A stretch of DNA of 64,000 bases from Myroides sp. WP-1 (lineage in GTDB: Bacteria > Bacteroidota > Bacteroidia > Flavobacteriales > Flavobacteriaceae): assembly GCF_014145635.1 (NCBI RefSeq), contig NZ_JACHTC010000008.1, positions 1 through 64,000 of the forward strand. Reading direction: 5' to 3'. Both the position numbers and the translations under genes were made by a program. The first letter of the stretch is position 1. Each line of letters begins with the position of its first letter. Of the stretch, positions 45,193-54,338 are shown piece after piece. The notes beneath the pieces are model-generated. The model did no database searches and was not told the DNA's origin. It saw only the letters and a list, made by a program, of their open reading frames with translations.

Positions 45193-45741
45193 TTGTCTGT
45201 AGCTGAAGAAGAACAATTTGTCGAAGAACTGCAAAACGCTAAAACGAAAGATCGTGCATTTCAAGAGCTTGTTACTCAAAACAAAGCGAGACTGTACTAT
45301 CATATTCGATCCCTTGTTTTGAATCATGATGATACGGATGATATCCTACAAGAAACCTTTATTAAAGCGTATGAAAACATAGAGGGATTTAAAGGCAATA
45401 GCAAGCTTTCTTCTTGGTTGTATCGCATTGCTACCAATCACGCTTTAGATTTTCTAAAACAAAAAAGCAAATTACAAAACCTCACCTCAGACCAATACAG
45501 TCAACAAAGGGCGGAACAATTAGAGGCTGATCCCTTTTTTAACGGAGATCAAGCCACACTCTTATTGCATAAGGCCATTGCTAGTTTGCCAGAAAAACAA
45601 CAATTAGTTTTTAAGATGCGTTATTTTCAAGAACTAGATTACAACAGCATAGCCTCTATTCTCAATACTTCTGTTGGCGCATTAAAAGCTTCATATCATC
45701 ACGCAGTAAAAAAAATCGAAGTATTTTTGCAATCACATTAA
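45193..45741 (+). CDS. RNA polymerase sigma factor, ECF/sigma-70 family
   Basis: A 182-aa protein with a TTG start (no ATG upstream in frame before the divergent promoter region). Region 2 contains DDTDDILQETFIKAYENIEG and SKLSSWLYRIATNHALDFLK. Region 4 contains LPEKQQLVFKMRYFQELDYN followed by S-I-A-S-I-L-N-T-S-V-G-A-L-K-A-S-Y-H-H-A. ECF factors redirect RNA polymerase to stress or surface regulons. The next two genes encode a single-pass membrane protein and an exported Spy-like protein, the usual neighbours of this ECF type in flavobacteria, so together they likely form an envelope-stress module. Confidence 0.93.
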   Translation: MSVAEEEQFVEELQNAKTKDRAFQELVTQNKARLYYHIRSLVLNHDDTDDILQETFIKAYENIEGFKGNSKLSSWLYRIATNHALDFLKQKSKLQNLTSDQYSQQRAEQLEADPFFNGDQATLLLHKAIASLPEKQQLVFKMRYFQELDYNSIASILNTSVGALKASYHHAVKKIEVFLQSH

Positions 45742-45785
45742 ACCTTTGTATTAAAATTCAGTCTAAGTAATAGAAGTTTATAAAA

Positions 45786-46208
45786 ATGACAATGAATCAC
45801 AAGGATCAAAACAATAGAAAAGATGGTTTCAAGATACCCGAAGGTTATCTAGAATCCTTTGATGAACGTTTTTGTGAGCGATTAAATGCCAAGCAAAAAC
45901 AAGTATCCCGATCTAAAGATATCATTTCCTTGACGCCTAAAAAATTAATGCGTATCGCTGCTGCTATTGTTCTTTTAGTAGGTTTGGGAGTCTTTATCAA
46001 AACACAGCTAACTGCTTCGCTAAGCGAAGAAGCATTGGAATATTATCTTGAATACAATCCTTCTTCCTACACGTTATCCAATGAATTTATTCAAGCCTTT
46101 GATGAAAGTGATATCAAAGAACTCGAGCAAGGAATTCAAATCAACCAAAAGGAGATCAATGAATACGTTCAAACCAATATAGATCTTGAGTATTACTTAA
46201 ATTACTAA
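45786..46208 (+). CDS. Single-pass membrane protein, probable anti-sigma factor
   Basis: A 140-aa protein with a soluble N-terminal segment (about 1-57), one transmembrane helix (about 58-76, IAAAIVLLVGLGVFI), and an outer segment rich in acidic and Tyr residues (LEYYLEYNPSSYTL, TNIDLEYYLNY). No named anti-sigma domain is recognisable, but its place right after an ECF sigma gene and its topology are typical of flavobacterial anti-sigma proteins. ATG 45786 is used; ATG 45792 is possible. Confidence 0.75.
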   Translation: MTMNHKDQNNRKDGFKIPEGYLESFDERFCERLNAKQKQVSRSKDIISLTPKKLMRIAAAIVLLVGLGVFIKTQLTASLSEEALEYYLEYNPSSYTLSNEFIQAFDESDIKELEQGIQINQKEINEYVQTNIDLEYYLNY

Positions 46209-46213
46209 TTATC

Positions 46214-46648
46214 ATGATGAAAAGATATCTATTGTTACTGTTCTTGCTTAGTGCGTCATTCTTCGGTTATGCGCAGCACTCATCGGATCAAATAAAATCC
46301 TTAAAAATAGCACATATCTCTTCTGTCTTAAATTTGACAAGTGAAGAAGCAGAGAAATTTTGGCCTATTTACAATACATACGACAACAAACTCTCTAAAC
46401 TGAGACATTCAGAGGTTATTCACTACATTAAATCACATGAAACTCAAGACATTGAGAAGTTAACTGAGAAACAAGCAACGGAAAAAGTTCAGGATTTAGT
46501 TTCTTTCGAAGAAGAGTATTACACTTTGAGAAATCAGTTTATTATTGATTGTAAAAAGATACTATCGAACAAAAAGATACTCTTACTAAAGAAAGCAGAA
46601 GATGAATTTAATCGCAAGTTACTCAAGAAGTACAAGGACAAAAAATAA
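46214..46648 (+). CDS. Exported Spy/CpxP-like protein of the ECF cluster
   Basis: A 144-aa protein with a signal peptide (1-20, ending G-Y-A-Q) followed by a helical, charged region: KSLKIAHISSVLNLTSEEAE, K-F-W-P-I-Y-N-T-Y-D and EEEYYTLRNQFI. The L-x-L-T-x-E-x-A-x-x-F-W pattern is that of proteins labelled sensor of ECF-type sigma factor in flavobacteria, related to the LTXXQ/Spy fold. It likely signals envelope state to the anti-sigma protein encoded 5 bp upstream. Followed by a terminator. Confidence 0.78.
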   Translation: MMKRYLLLLFLLSASFFGYAQHSSDQIKSLKIAHISSVLNLTSEEAEKFWPIYNTYDNKLSKLRHSEVIHYIKSHETQDIEKLTEKQATEKVQDLVSFEEEYYTLRNQFIIDCKKILSNKKILLLKKAEDEFNRKLLKKYKDKK

Positions 46649-46683
46649 GCGATAAAATAAAAAATAATAAAACCTACCAAACC

Positions 46684-46714
46684 TAGCCTACAAAAGACCT
46701 ATATTTGTAGGCTA
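46684..46714 (+). terminator. Terminator of the ECF cluster
   Basis: An 11-bp stem TAGCCTACAAA/TTTGTAGGCTA with a 9-base loop and a T-rich tail (TTTTATTT), 36 bp after the stop. Confidence 0.85.
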
Positions 46715-46731
46715 TTTTATTTAATTATATA

Positions 46732-47946
46732 ATGAGATTACACAGAAACTTAGTTTTTACCGTTATTGACTCTATCTTATTAATTTTCAACGAAGGAGAA
46801 TACGCAGACAAAGTAGTTGCGAAAGCCTTAAAAAAGGACAAACGTTGGGGAAGTGCAGATCGTAAATTTGTTGCAGAGACGATTTATGAAATTGTGCGTT
46901 GGAAGAGGTTATACACTGAAATCGCCGAGGTAAAAGAGCCTTATACACGCGATGATGCTTGGCGTATTTTTACGGTTTGGGCTGTATTAAGAGGATATAA
47001 CTTACCGGATTGGAAGTATTTTGAGAATGCTCCACTTCGCAGAATCAAAGGTAGATTTGACGAACTAAGTAAAATTAGAAAATTCAAAGAAGCTATTCCG
47101 GATTGGATGGATGAATTGGGGGTAAAAGAATTGGGTGAAGAACTTTGGTCAAAAGAAATTGCGGCTCAAAATCAACAAGCTCAAGTTATTTTACGCGTCA
47201 ATACGTTAAAAACAACACGCAAAAAATTGCATGCTATTTTAATGGATTTAGACATTGAAACCATTCAACCAGAAGAATACCCCGATGCTTTAATCTTAAA
47301 AGAAAGAGCAAATGTATTTTTAACTGATGCTTTTAAAGAAGGATTGTTTGAAGTACAAGATGCCTCTTCTCAACTTGTGGCTCCTTTCTTGGGGATTCAA
47401 CCAGGTATGCGCGTTGTAGACACTTGTGCTGGTGCGGGAGGAAAAACACTTCACATGGCTGCTTTAATGGAAAACAAAGGACAAATCATTGCCATGGATA
47501 TCTATGAAAGCAAGCAAAAACAACTAAAAATTAGAGCGAAAAGAAATAGCGCATTCAACATTGAATACCGCATTATCGAAGGAACGAAAACCATAAAAAA
47601 ACTACACGAAAAAGCAGATCGCGTATTGATCGATGCGCCTTGTAGTGGTTTAGGAGTAATCAAGCGCAATCCAGATACAAAATGGAAATTACAACCCGAA
47701 TTTGTAGAAGAAATCAAAAAAGTACAACAACAAATCCTACAAGATTATACCAAAATTGTCAAAGTAGGTGGACAGGTTGTATACGCGACTTGCTCAATCT
47801 TGCCATCTGAAAATGAAAAACAAATTGAAAAATTCTTAGCATCAGAACAAGGACAACAGTTTAAATTCATCAAAGACCACAAAGTATTGGCTCACCAATC
47901 TGGTTTTGATGGTTTTTACATGGCTTTATTAGAGCGTATCAAGTAA
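46732..47946 (+). CDS. RsmB/NOP-family RNA (cytosine-5) methyltransferase
   Basis: A 404-aa protein with an NusB-like N-terminal helical region (about 1-140), then a SAM-dependent methyltransferase domain. The SAM motif is VVDTCAGAGGKTLHMAALME, motif IV is DRVLIDAPCSGLGVIKRNPD (catalytic Cys in P-C-S-G), and motif VI is VYATCSILPSENEKQIEKFL with the second Cys of the family (T-C-S). It methylates a cytosine in rRNA or tRNA; the E. coli homologue RsmB modifies C967 of 16S rRNA. Substrate not proven here. Confidence 0.93.
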   Translation: MRLHRNLVFTVIDSILLIFNEGEYADKVVAKALKKDKRWGSADRKFVAETIYEIVRWKRLYTEIAEVKEPYTRDDAWRIFTVWAVLRGYNLPDWKYFENAPLRRIKGRFDELSKIRKFKEAIPDWMDELGVKELGEELWSKEIAAQNQQAQVILRVNTLKTTRKKLHAILMDLDIETIQPEEYPDALILKERANVFLTDAFKEGLFEVQDASSQLVAPFLGIQPGMRVVDTCAGAGGKTLHMAALMENKGQIIAMDIYESKQKQLKIRAKRNSAFNIEYRIIEGTKTIKKLHEKADRVLIDAPCSGLGVIKRNPDTKWKLQPEFVEEIKKVQQQILQDYTKIVKVGGQVVYATCSILPSENEKQIEKFLASEQGQQFKFIKDHKVLAHQSGFDGFYMALLERIK

Positions 47947-47968
47947 TTAAAGGGATTCAAATTAGGAT

Positions 47969-48856
47969 ATGAGAAAGAATCTGGTTGTTATTTTATTAGC
48001 TTCCGTCTTTTTGAGTTGTGGCTGTACGAAGAACAAAACGCAACCCATCACAGGTTTTAGTCAAGAAAACACGACGCAAACCTCAACAACGGAGGAGAAT
48101 CAAAGCGTTCATTATACGATTCCCAAAACGGTACAATCCTACTATAATGGGATTGATTTCTCTACTTCTAATGCTAGCTTACAGAAAGATCTAGGTGCAT
48201 TAACTATTCAAAAACACAGCCATTATCTCACCTATAATGATTTATGGCACGTATTGAAAGCTACAGATCTAACTGTTGCAGCCAACGAGGTGTATTTACT
48301 CTATGGAGAAAAAGGTTTACTGAAAGGAAAACAAGCCTATACAAGAGGTAAAAATCAAAATGGAGGACGCCAAAATCAATGGAATAGAGAACACACCTAT
48401 GCTCGATCACTAGGAACACCTAAACTTGAGCAATCGAGTTCTGGCGCCAATGAAGATGCTCATCACATCAGACCCGCTGATGTACAGTGGAATGCTCAAC
48501 GCGGCAATAAGAAATTCGCTCAAGGCTCAGGAAGCGCTGGTGATGTCAAAGATGGTTGGTATCCAGGAGATGAATGGAAGGGAGATGTAGCTCGTATGAT
48601 GCTTTATATGTACTTGCGTTATCCAACGCAATGCTTACCTTCTAATGTTGCTGTGGGAGAAATAAACAATAAAGATCAACACATGATCAATCTCTTGCTC
48701 CAATGGAACGCCGAAGATCCTGTATCTTCGCTTGAAATTCAACGCAATGAATATTTGAGTAAACCTGATGTTCAAGGGAATCGAAACCCTTTTATCGATA
48801 ACCCTCATCTTGCTACGCTACTCTGGGGTGGCCCGGAAGCGGAAAATAGATGGTAA
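47969..48856 (+). CDS. Secreted endonuclease I-family nuclease, lipoprotein
   Basis: A 295-aa protein. The N-terminus (M-R-K-N-L-V-V-I-L-L-A-S-V-F-L-S-C-G-C) fits a lipoprotein signal. The body is an endonuclease I/EndA fold: QNQWNREHTYARSLGTPKLE with the active His, D-A-H-H-I-R-P-A-D-V-Q-W-N, KGDVARMMLYMYLRYP and the NNKDQHMINLLLQWNAEDPV block with further conserved residues. Members degrade extracellular DNA non-specifically. It lies 22 bp after the methyltransferase gene and is followed by a terminator. Confidence 0.92.
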   Translation: MRKNLVVILLASVFLSCGCTKNKTQPITGFSQENTTQTSTTEENQSVHYTIPKTVQSYYNGIDFSTSNASLQKDLGALTIQKHSHYLTYNDLWHVLKATDLTVAANEVYLLYGEKGLLKGKQAYTRGKNQNGGRQNQWNREHTYARSLGTPKLEQSSSGANEDAHHIRPADVQWNAQRGNKKFAQGSGSAGDVKDGWYPGDEWKGDVARMMLYMYLRYPTQCLPSNVAVGEINNKDQHMINLLLQWNAEDPVSSLEIQRNEYLSKPDVQGNRNPFIDNPHLATLLWGGPEAENRW

Positions 48857-48892
48857 TTGGTTAACGGTTTACAGCAGATTATCGATATAAAT

Positions 48893-48924
48893 AAACCATT
48901 CCTTTTTAGGGGTGGTTTTTTTTT
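48893..48924 (+). terminator. Terminator after endonuclease gene
   Basis: AAACCATTCCT / AGGGGTGGTTT (11 bp with G-U pairs), followed by a run of T. The same hairpin occurs inverted at 62144-62169, again beside a GGTGAG repeat block. Confidence 0.82.
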
Positions 48925-48929
48925 GTTTG

Positions 48930-49139
48930 GTGTTTGGTGAGGTGATGAGGTGGTGAGGTGATGAGGTGATGAGGTGATGAGGTGATGAGGTGGTGAGGTG
49001 ATGAGGTGATGAGGTGATGAGGTGGTGAGGTGGTGAGGTGGTGAGGTGGTGAGACGATGAGACGATGAGACGATGAGGTGGTGAGGTGGTGAGACGATGA
49101 GGTGTTGAGATGTTGAGATGTTGAGATGTTGAGATGTTG
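48930..49139. repeat. 9-bp simple repeat block (GGTGRTGAG)
   Basis: About 210 bases of GGTGATGAG, GGTGGTGAG, AGACGATGAG and GATGTTGAG variants. Because the period is a multiple of three it yields open frames on the minus strand (H-H-L-I-T-S-S-P repeats) which have no other support. The spacer lies between convergent genes. Confidence 0.93.
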
Positions 49140-49806
49140 AGGTGGTGAAATCGAAACGAAGTGAAAATCGAAACGAAGTGAAGATTCATCGAACACTAAA
49201 ACCAATATAAAATAGGTGAGATATATTCATCGAACACTAAAACCAATATAAAATAGGTGAGATATATTCATCGAACACCAAAACAAATATAAACTAGGTG
49301 AGATAGATGTTGAGGTGTTGAGGTGGTGAGATGTTGAGGTGGTGAAATCGAAACGAAGTGAAAATCGAAACGCAGTGAAGATTCATCGAACACAAAAACC
49401 AATATAAAATGGGTGAGATATATTCATCGAACACTAAAACAAATATAAACTAGGTGAGATAGATGTTGAGATGTTGAGACGATGAGGTGGTGAGATGGTG
49501 AGGTGGTGAAATCGAAACGCAGTGAAAATCGAAACGCAGTGAAGATTCATCGAACACTAAAACCAATATAAAATAGGTGAGATATATTCATCGAACACAA
49601 AAACCAATATAAAATGGGTGAGATATATTCATCGAACACCAAAACAAATATAAACTAGGTGAGATATATTCATCGAACACCAAAACAAATATAAACTAAG
49701 TGAGATAGATGTTGAGGTGGTGAAATCGAAACGCAGTGAAGATTCATCGAGCACAAAAACCAATATAAAATAGGTGAGATAGATGTTGAGGTGAGATAGG
49801 TGGTGA
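49140..49806. repeat. Complex interspersed repeat with a 41-bp unit
   Basis: About ten copies of a 41-base unit (ATTCATCGAACAC, then AAAACCAATATAAA, then ATAGGTGAGATAT) alternate with AAATCGAAACGAAGTGA pairs and GGTGRTGAG runs. Copies differ at few positions. The same unit occurs inverted at 56917-57140. No coding capacity. Confidence 0.92.
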
Positions 49807-49874
49807 AAGGTACTCTCTTAGTATAGAAAAATCACCGTTAACTGTCAACTGTTAACTGTCAACCGTAAACCATT

Positions 49875-50549
49875 TCATTTCCTTTTTCCTTTATCAAACA
49901 TCAACTCCTTTACCTTTTCCTTATCTTCTTTCTCTTTATTCAGGTCGAACATTGTACCAAAAATGCGGTCCCAAAACGTATTACTGACTCCAAAACCGAG
50001 GTTTTCATCTTTGTAGTGATGCAAGTGATGATTGCGCCAAAGAGGTTTCATAAACTTAAAAGGAGGGGCAAACGCGTGTATAGCGTAATGCATCGAAGCA
50101 TAAAGAAGATAACCGATAATAAAACCGGGATAAAAGCCAAAGGTGTATGTGTTTAAAAAAAGATATTGTAAACCAAAAAGCAAAGAAGCTAGAACAATAC
50201 TCGGTACGGGAGGCATAAACAAACGTTGTCTATCTCTTGGATAATGATGGTGATTGCCATGCATAATATAAGCCAATCGCTGTAAGCTTGATTTCTCGCT
50301 AATCAGATGAAACAAATATCGATGTGCTAAATATTCAAAAAACGTCCAGAACAACATACCTCCGATAAAAAGAAATACGAGGTTCTGAACGGATAAATTA
50401 TAGTCTGTGTAACCGATGTATAGGATGTAAGACAAGATCGGAAGATACATTCCCCATATTATTGCGGGATGTCCTTTAGTCAACATTTCTAAATAAGAAT
50501 TCTCAAATAGTCTTGCCTGTCCTTTGTTATTTATCTTATCAAATTTCAT
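49875..50549 (-). CDS. Fatty-acid hydroxylase / sterol desaturase superfamily protein
   Basis: A 224-aa membrane protein with four hydrophobic segments and the di-iron histidine clusters of the superfamily: EYLAHRYLFHLISEK, MHGNHHHYPRD, HYAIHAFAPP and WRNHHLHHYKDENLGFGVSN. It is likely a membrane-bound 2-hydroxylase acting on fatty acyl chains, for example in sphingolipids or ornithine lipids common in Bacteroidota. The exact substrate is unknown. It sits 36 bp after fabH on the same strand, so the two are probably co-transcribed. Confidence 0.88.
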   Translation of the reverse strand: MKFDKINNKGQARLFENSYLEMLTKGHPAIIWGMYLPILSYILYIGYTDYNLSVQNLVFLFIGGMLFWTFFEYLAHRYLFHLISEKSSLQRLAYIMHGNHHHYPRDRQRLFMPPVPSIVLASLLFGLQYLFLNTYTFGFYPGFIIGYLLYASMHYAIHAFAPPFKFMKPLWRNHHLHHYKDENLGFGVSNTFWDRIFGTMFDLNKEKEDKEKVKELMFDKGKRK

Positions 50550-50585
50550 ATGTCTTAACTACTTTTCTAGCTAAGATATAAAAAA

Positions 50586-51590
50586 TTACCATTTTAACAC
50601 AACACTTCCCCAAGTAAAACCACTTCCAAAAGCAGCTAAAACCACAACATCTCCTGTCTTGATTTTACCTTGTTCCCAAGCTTCTGTCAAAGCGATAGGC
50701 ACTGAAGCAGCTGTTGTATTTCCGTATTTTTGGATGTTGCTGTACACTTGATCATCTGATAAACCAAATTTTTGTTGAATGAATTGAGAGATTCTCAAAT
50801 TAGCTTGGTGTGGAATCAACATGTCGATATCTGAAACTTGTAGTTTGTTAGCCTCTAATCCTTCCATAATAACTTCACTAAAGCGTACTACTGCGTTTTT
50901 AAATACAAACTGTCCATTCATATAAGGCATATAACTTAAATCGTCCGGATCATTGTCTTTTAAAATATCCGACACCCATCTTCCTCCCATACCTGGTGCT
51001 AGTAGAGCCAATTCTTCTGCATGTTCTCCTTGTGAGTGAATATGAGTAGATAGAATTCCTGTCTCGTCTTCAGATCGCGTTAAAATCGCTGCTCCTGCTC
51101 CATCACCAAAGATTACAGACACCGCTCTTCCTCTTGTTGTCATATCCAATCCTGCAGAATGCACTTCAGAACCTACCACCAAAACCGTTTTATACATTCC
51201 TGTTTTAATGTATTGATCAGCTACAGACAAGGCGTAAATAAATCCAGAACACTGCGCTCTAATATCTAAGGCTGCAACGGTATTTAAACCTAATGCTTTT
51301 TGTAACATGACCCCTGGTCCTGGAAAATAATAATCAGGACTCAGTGTTGCAAATACAACAAAATCAATATCTTTTGCTTCTACTCCAGCACGTTCCATTG
51401 CTATTTTTGCAGCCTTCACCCCCATTCCTGAAGTAGTATCTTCTTCCAAAACTTTGTGTCTACGCTCGTGAATTCCTGTTCTTTCGACAATCCACTCGTG
51501 ATTCGTATCCATCACTTTTGACAAATCGTCATTGGTTACTACGTTATCGGGCACATAATAACCTAGACCCGAAATCTTTGATCTAAACAT
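50586..51590 (-). CDS. fabH: 3-oxoacyl-ACP synthase III (KAS III)
   Basis: A 334-aa enzyme that condenses an acyl-CoA primer with malonyl-ACP to start fatty-acid chains. The catalytic triad is visible: Cys114 in DIRAQCSGFIYALS, His in LIPHQANLRI and Asn in YGNTTAASVPIALTEAW. The C-terminal GDVVVLAAFGSGFTWGSVVL is typical. The length is normal. Flavobacterial cells often carry several FabH paralogues, which prime branched chains, so this could be one of several. It has its own promoter and is followed by the lipid hydroxylase gene. Confidence 0.94.
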   Translation of the reverse strand: MFRSKISGLGYYVPDNVVTNDDLSKVMDTNHEWIVERTGIHERRHKVLEEDTTSGMGVKAAKIAMERAGVEAKDIDFVVFATLSPDYYFPGPGVMLQKALGLNTVAALDIRAQCSGFIYALSVADQYIKTGMYKTVLVVGSEVHSAGLDMTTRGRAVSVIFGDGAGAAILTRSEDETGILSTHIHSQGEHAEELALLAPGMGGRWVSDILKDNDPDDLSYMPYMNGQFVFKNAVVRFSEVIMEGLEANKLQVSDIDMLIPHQANLRISQFIQQKFGLSDDQVYSNIQKYGNTTAASVPIALTEAWEQGKIKTGDVVVLAAFGSGFTWGSVVLKW

Positions 51591-51615
51591 ATTTATCTGA
51601 TTTAATTTGTTAAAG

Positions 51616-51623
51616 CAAAGGTA
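51616..51623 (-). promoter_or_regulatory. Putative -7 box (TACCTTTG) for fabH
   Basis: CAAAGGTA on the plus strand, a full TAnnTTTG match in the fabH direction, 26 bp upstream of the start. The -33 element is not at the usual spacing. Confidence 0.45.
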
Positions 51624-51718
51624 AGTTTTTTGTGTATTTTAAAAAACATCAACTAAAAAAACGCTATCTTTTTTAAATATTCCACGTATATTGCCCAAAT
51701 AAACTAAAACAAACAAAA

Positions 51719-54139
51719 ATGAAGATTTTAAAAACTTCTTTATTCTCTCTTTTTTTAATTACATCTATGTATGCACAAGAAAATGTAACCTATCAAAAGC
51801 CTTCACAAGAAATTTTGCAACTGGCAGAGTTTGAACGTGCCCCTTCTATTTTTATGGATAGTAAAATGGAATACATGCTTTTGAGTTACAGAAGTACCTA
51901 CAAAACATTGGATGATTTGAATGTTGAAGAGATGCGATTAGGTGGTTTACGAATCGATGTAAACACAAACATTTCAAGTACATTAACCTATATTGACAAT
52001 TTAAAAGTTAGAAAGGTAAAAGACAAAAATGAAATTCAAGTTAAAGGTTTACCCGCTAATGCGAGAATCTCGAATTTAACCGTTTCGCCTGATCAAACAA
52101 AAATTGCTTTTACCAACACCGTTGCCACTGGAGTTGAATTATGGGTCCTTGATTTCCGTACTGCGGAAGCCAAAAAGCTAACGGACGCTAATTTAAATGC
52201 CAATTTAGGTAATCCTATTACTTGGTTGAGAGATAATAAACAGCTCTTAGTTAGTGTAATTCCAGCAAATAGAGCTGCTTTAATAGATACGAAAAAGAAC
52301 TTACCAACCGGACCTATCGTTTCAGTTAGCGAAGAAGGTGTTGTTTCTCAAAATAGAACTTATCAAGATTTACTAAAAAACAAAACGGATGAAGCTAATT
52401 TTGAAACATTAGTAACTTCTGAGCTCTATCTTGTTGATTTAAATGGCAATAAAAAGCTATTCAAAGAAGCAGCGATGTACGCTAGTGAATCTATTTCGCC
52501 TGACGGGAACTACATAATGTTAACTACACTTGAAAAACCCTTCTCTTACCTTGTACCTTTGAATCGTTTTCCGATGAAAACAATTGTATACAACATGGAT
52601 GGGACTCTTGTGAAGGAAGTAAATGATATTCCTCTAAACGAAATCATGCCTAAAGGATTTATGGCTGTTAGAGAAGGCAAGAGAAGTATGCAATGGCGTG
52701 CAGATCAACCAGCTACGCTATCTTTTGTTGAGGCATTAGATGGTGGTGATCCTGCCAAAGAATCACAATATAGAGATGAAGTATTCACTTGGGAAGCTCC
52801 ATTCAATACGGCTCCTAAATCGCTTGTAAAACTAGGTCAACGTTATGCGGGAATTACGTGGGGTAATGACCAAGTAGCTCTTGTTTCTGATCAATGGTAT
52901 GATACGAGAAACACAAGAAAATTCTTAATCAATCCATCAACAAACAACCCGAGTCCGATCAAAATAGAGGATAGAAATGAACAAGACGTGTATAGTGATC
53001 CGGGAACATTCGAAACGAAACGAAACGAATTTGGCCGTTATACTTTAGCGATAGACAACAACAAAATGTTTTTAATTGGTGATGGATATACCCCTAAAGG
53101 GCAATTTCCGTTTATTGACGAGTTCGATCTAACTACATTAAAAACAAAACGTTTATATCAATCTACGTACACAACTAAAAAAGAAAACATTCAATCGATT
53201 GAAGATATCAAAAAAGGATTGGTCTTGGTTTCTATTCAGTCACCTACTGAATATCCAAACTACTACTTTAGAAACATCAAAAAGAAAAATGACATTCAAC
53301 CGATTACAGCATTCAAAAATCCATTTGAAAGCTTGAAGGGCGTGTACAAAGAAGTTATTACTTATAAAAGAGCGGATGGTTTAGAACTATCGGGAACTTT
53401 ATATTTACCTGCCAATTACGACAGAAAGAATAAAACCGAAAAATTACCTTTATTGATTTGGGCTTATCCAACAGAATACAAAGACAAAAACAGTGCTGGA
53501 CAGGTTACTTCTAACTCCAGTGAGTTTACCTTTCCTTACTACGGATCGTTTGTCTATTGGGTTACTAAAGGTTATGCCGTATTAGATGATGCTGCATTCC
53601 CTATTGTTGGTGAAGGTACAGAAGAACCCAACGACACCTATATTGAACAATTAGTTGCTAATGGTAAAGCAGCCATTGATGCTGTTGATGCATTGGGTTA
53701 TATTGACCGTTCTAAAGTTGGAGTTGGCGGACATTCGTATGGTGCTTTTATGACGGCAAACTTGTTGACACATTCAGATCTATTTGCAGTAGGTATTGCG
53801 AGAAGTGGGGCATATAATAGAACGTTAACACCTTTTGGATTCCAAACAGAACAACGAAACTATTGGGAAGTTCCACAAGTATACAACACGATGTCTCCTT
53901 TTATGAATGCAGATAAGATGAAAACGCCAATGCTATTGGTTCACGGAGAAGCAGACAACAATCCAGGTACATTTACGCTACAAACAGAGCGTTACTTCCA
54001 AGCGCTAAAAGGATTGGGAGCTCCAGTTCGCATGGTGATCCTACCTAAAGAAAGTCACAGTTATGTAGCCAAAGAAAACATCTTCCACCTTTTATGGGAA
54101 CAAGATCAATTCTTGGAAAAATACTTGAAAAATAAATAA
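51719..54139 (+). CDS. Secreted S9-family (prolyl oligopeptidase) serine peptidase
   Basis: An 806-aa protein with a signal peptide (about 1-20, ending M-Y-A-Q), an N-terminal beta-propeller (about 30-540; PD40-like SPDQTKIAFTN, SPDGNYIMLTT) and a C-terminal alpha/beta hydrolase (about 545-806). The nucleophile is in VGVGGHSYGAFMTANLL, the Asp in LLVHGEADNNPGTFTLQ and the His in ESHSYVAKENIFHLLWEQ. The layout matches acylaminoacyl-peptidase or glutamyl endopeptidase-type S9 enzymes, here probably periplasmic. It is followed by its own terminator. Confidence 0.93.
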   Translation: MKILKTSLFSLFLITSMYAQENVTYQKPSQEILQLAEFERAPSIFMDSKMEYMLLSYRSTYKTLDDLNVEEMRLGGLRIDVNTNISSTLTYIDNLKVRKVKDKNEIQVKGLPANARISNLTVSPDQTKIAFTNTVATGVELWVLDFRTAEAKKLTDANLNANLGNPITWLRDNKQLLVSVIPANRAALIDTKKNLPTGPIVSVSEEGVVSQNRTYQDLLKNKTDEANFETLVTSELYLVDLNGNKKLFKEAAMYASESISPDGNYIMLTTLEKPFSYLVPLNRFPMKTIVYNMDGTLVKEVNDIPLNEIMPKGFMAVREGKRSMQWRADQPATLSFVEALDGGDPAKESQYRDEVFTWEAPFNTAPKSLVKLGQRYAGITWGNDQVALVSDQWYDTRNTRKFLINPSTNNPSPIKIEDRNEQDVYSDPGTFETKRNEFGRYTLAIDNNKMFLIGDGYTPKGQFPFIDEFDLTTLKTKRLYQSTYTTKKENIQSIEDIKKGLVLVSIQSPTEYPNYYFRNIKKKNDIQPITAFKNPFESLKGVYKEVITYKRADGLELSGTLYLPANYDRKNKTEKLPLLIWAYPTEYKDKNSAGQVTSNSSEFTFPYYGSFVYWVTKGYAVLDDAAFPIVGEGTEEPNDTYIEQLVANGKAAIDAVDALGYIDRSKVGVGGHSYGAFMTANLLTHSDLFAVGIARSGAYNRTLTPFGFQTEQRNYWEVPQVYNTMSPFMNADKMKTPMLLVHGEADNNPGTFTLQTERYFQALKGLGAPVRMVILPKESHSYVAKENIFHLLWEQDQFLEKYLKNK

Positions 54140-54141
54140 CG

Positions 54142-54166
54142 AAAAGACCCCAAAGGGTCTTTTTTT
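54142..54166 (+). terminator. Terminator of S9 peptidase gene
   Basis: AAAAGACCC/GGGTCTTTT with a CAAA loop and a T run, 3 bp after the stop. Confidence 0.92.
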
Positions 54167-54266
54167 GGAGAGAGGAAAGTGGAAAGAAGAGAAGAGTAGA
54201 TTTTACGAATAGAGAAGAAACTTCCTTTAAACAAAAACTCAATACCTCAACAAACCACAAGATAAA

Positions 54267-54300
54267 AAAAAAGCTTGCGTTAAAAAACGCAAGCTTTTTT
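54267..54300 (-). terminator. Terminator of the DUF4290-murA unit
   Basis: A 15-bp stem AAAAAAGCTTGCGTT/AACGCAAGCTTTTTT with a 4-base loop, 39 bp beyond the murA stop. A and T runs on both sides allow use from either strand. Confidence 0.92.
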
Positions 54301-54338
54301 TATCTTGTTAATCTTTCTTCTTTCTTCTCTCCATTAAC

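Noticed and set aside
48869..49205. Histidine/serine-rich open frames (H-H-L-I-T-S-S-P repeats)
   Set aside because: These are translations of the 9-bp GGTGRTGAG repeat; the same happens at 35166-35402, 57117-57371 and 61888-62127.
49140..49806. Possible CRISPR array
   Set aside because: Regular 41-bp copies are present, but the intervening DNA is itself repetitive, there are no unique spacers of constant length and no cas genes.
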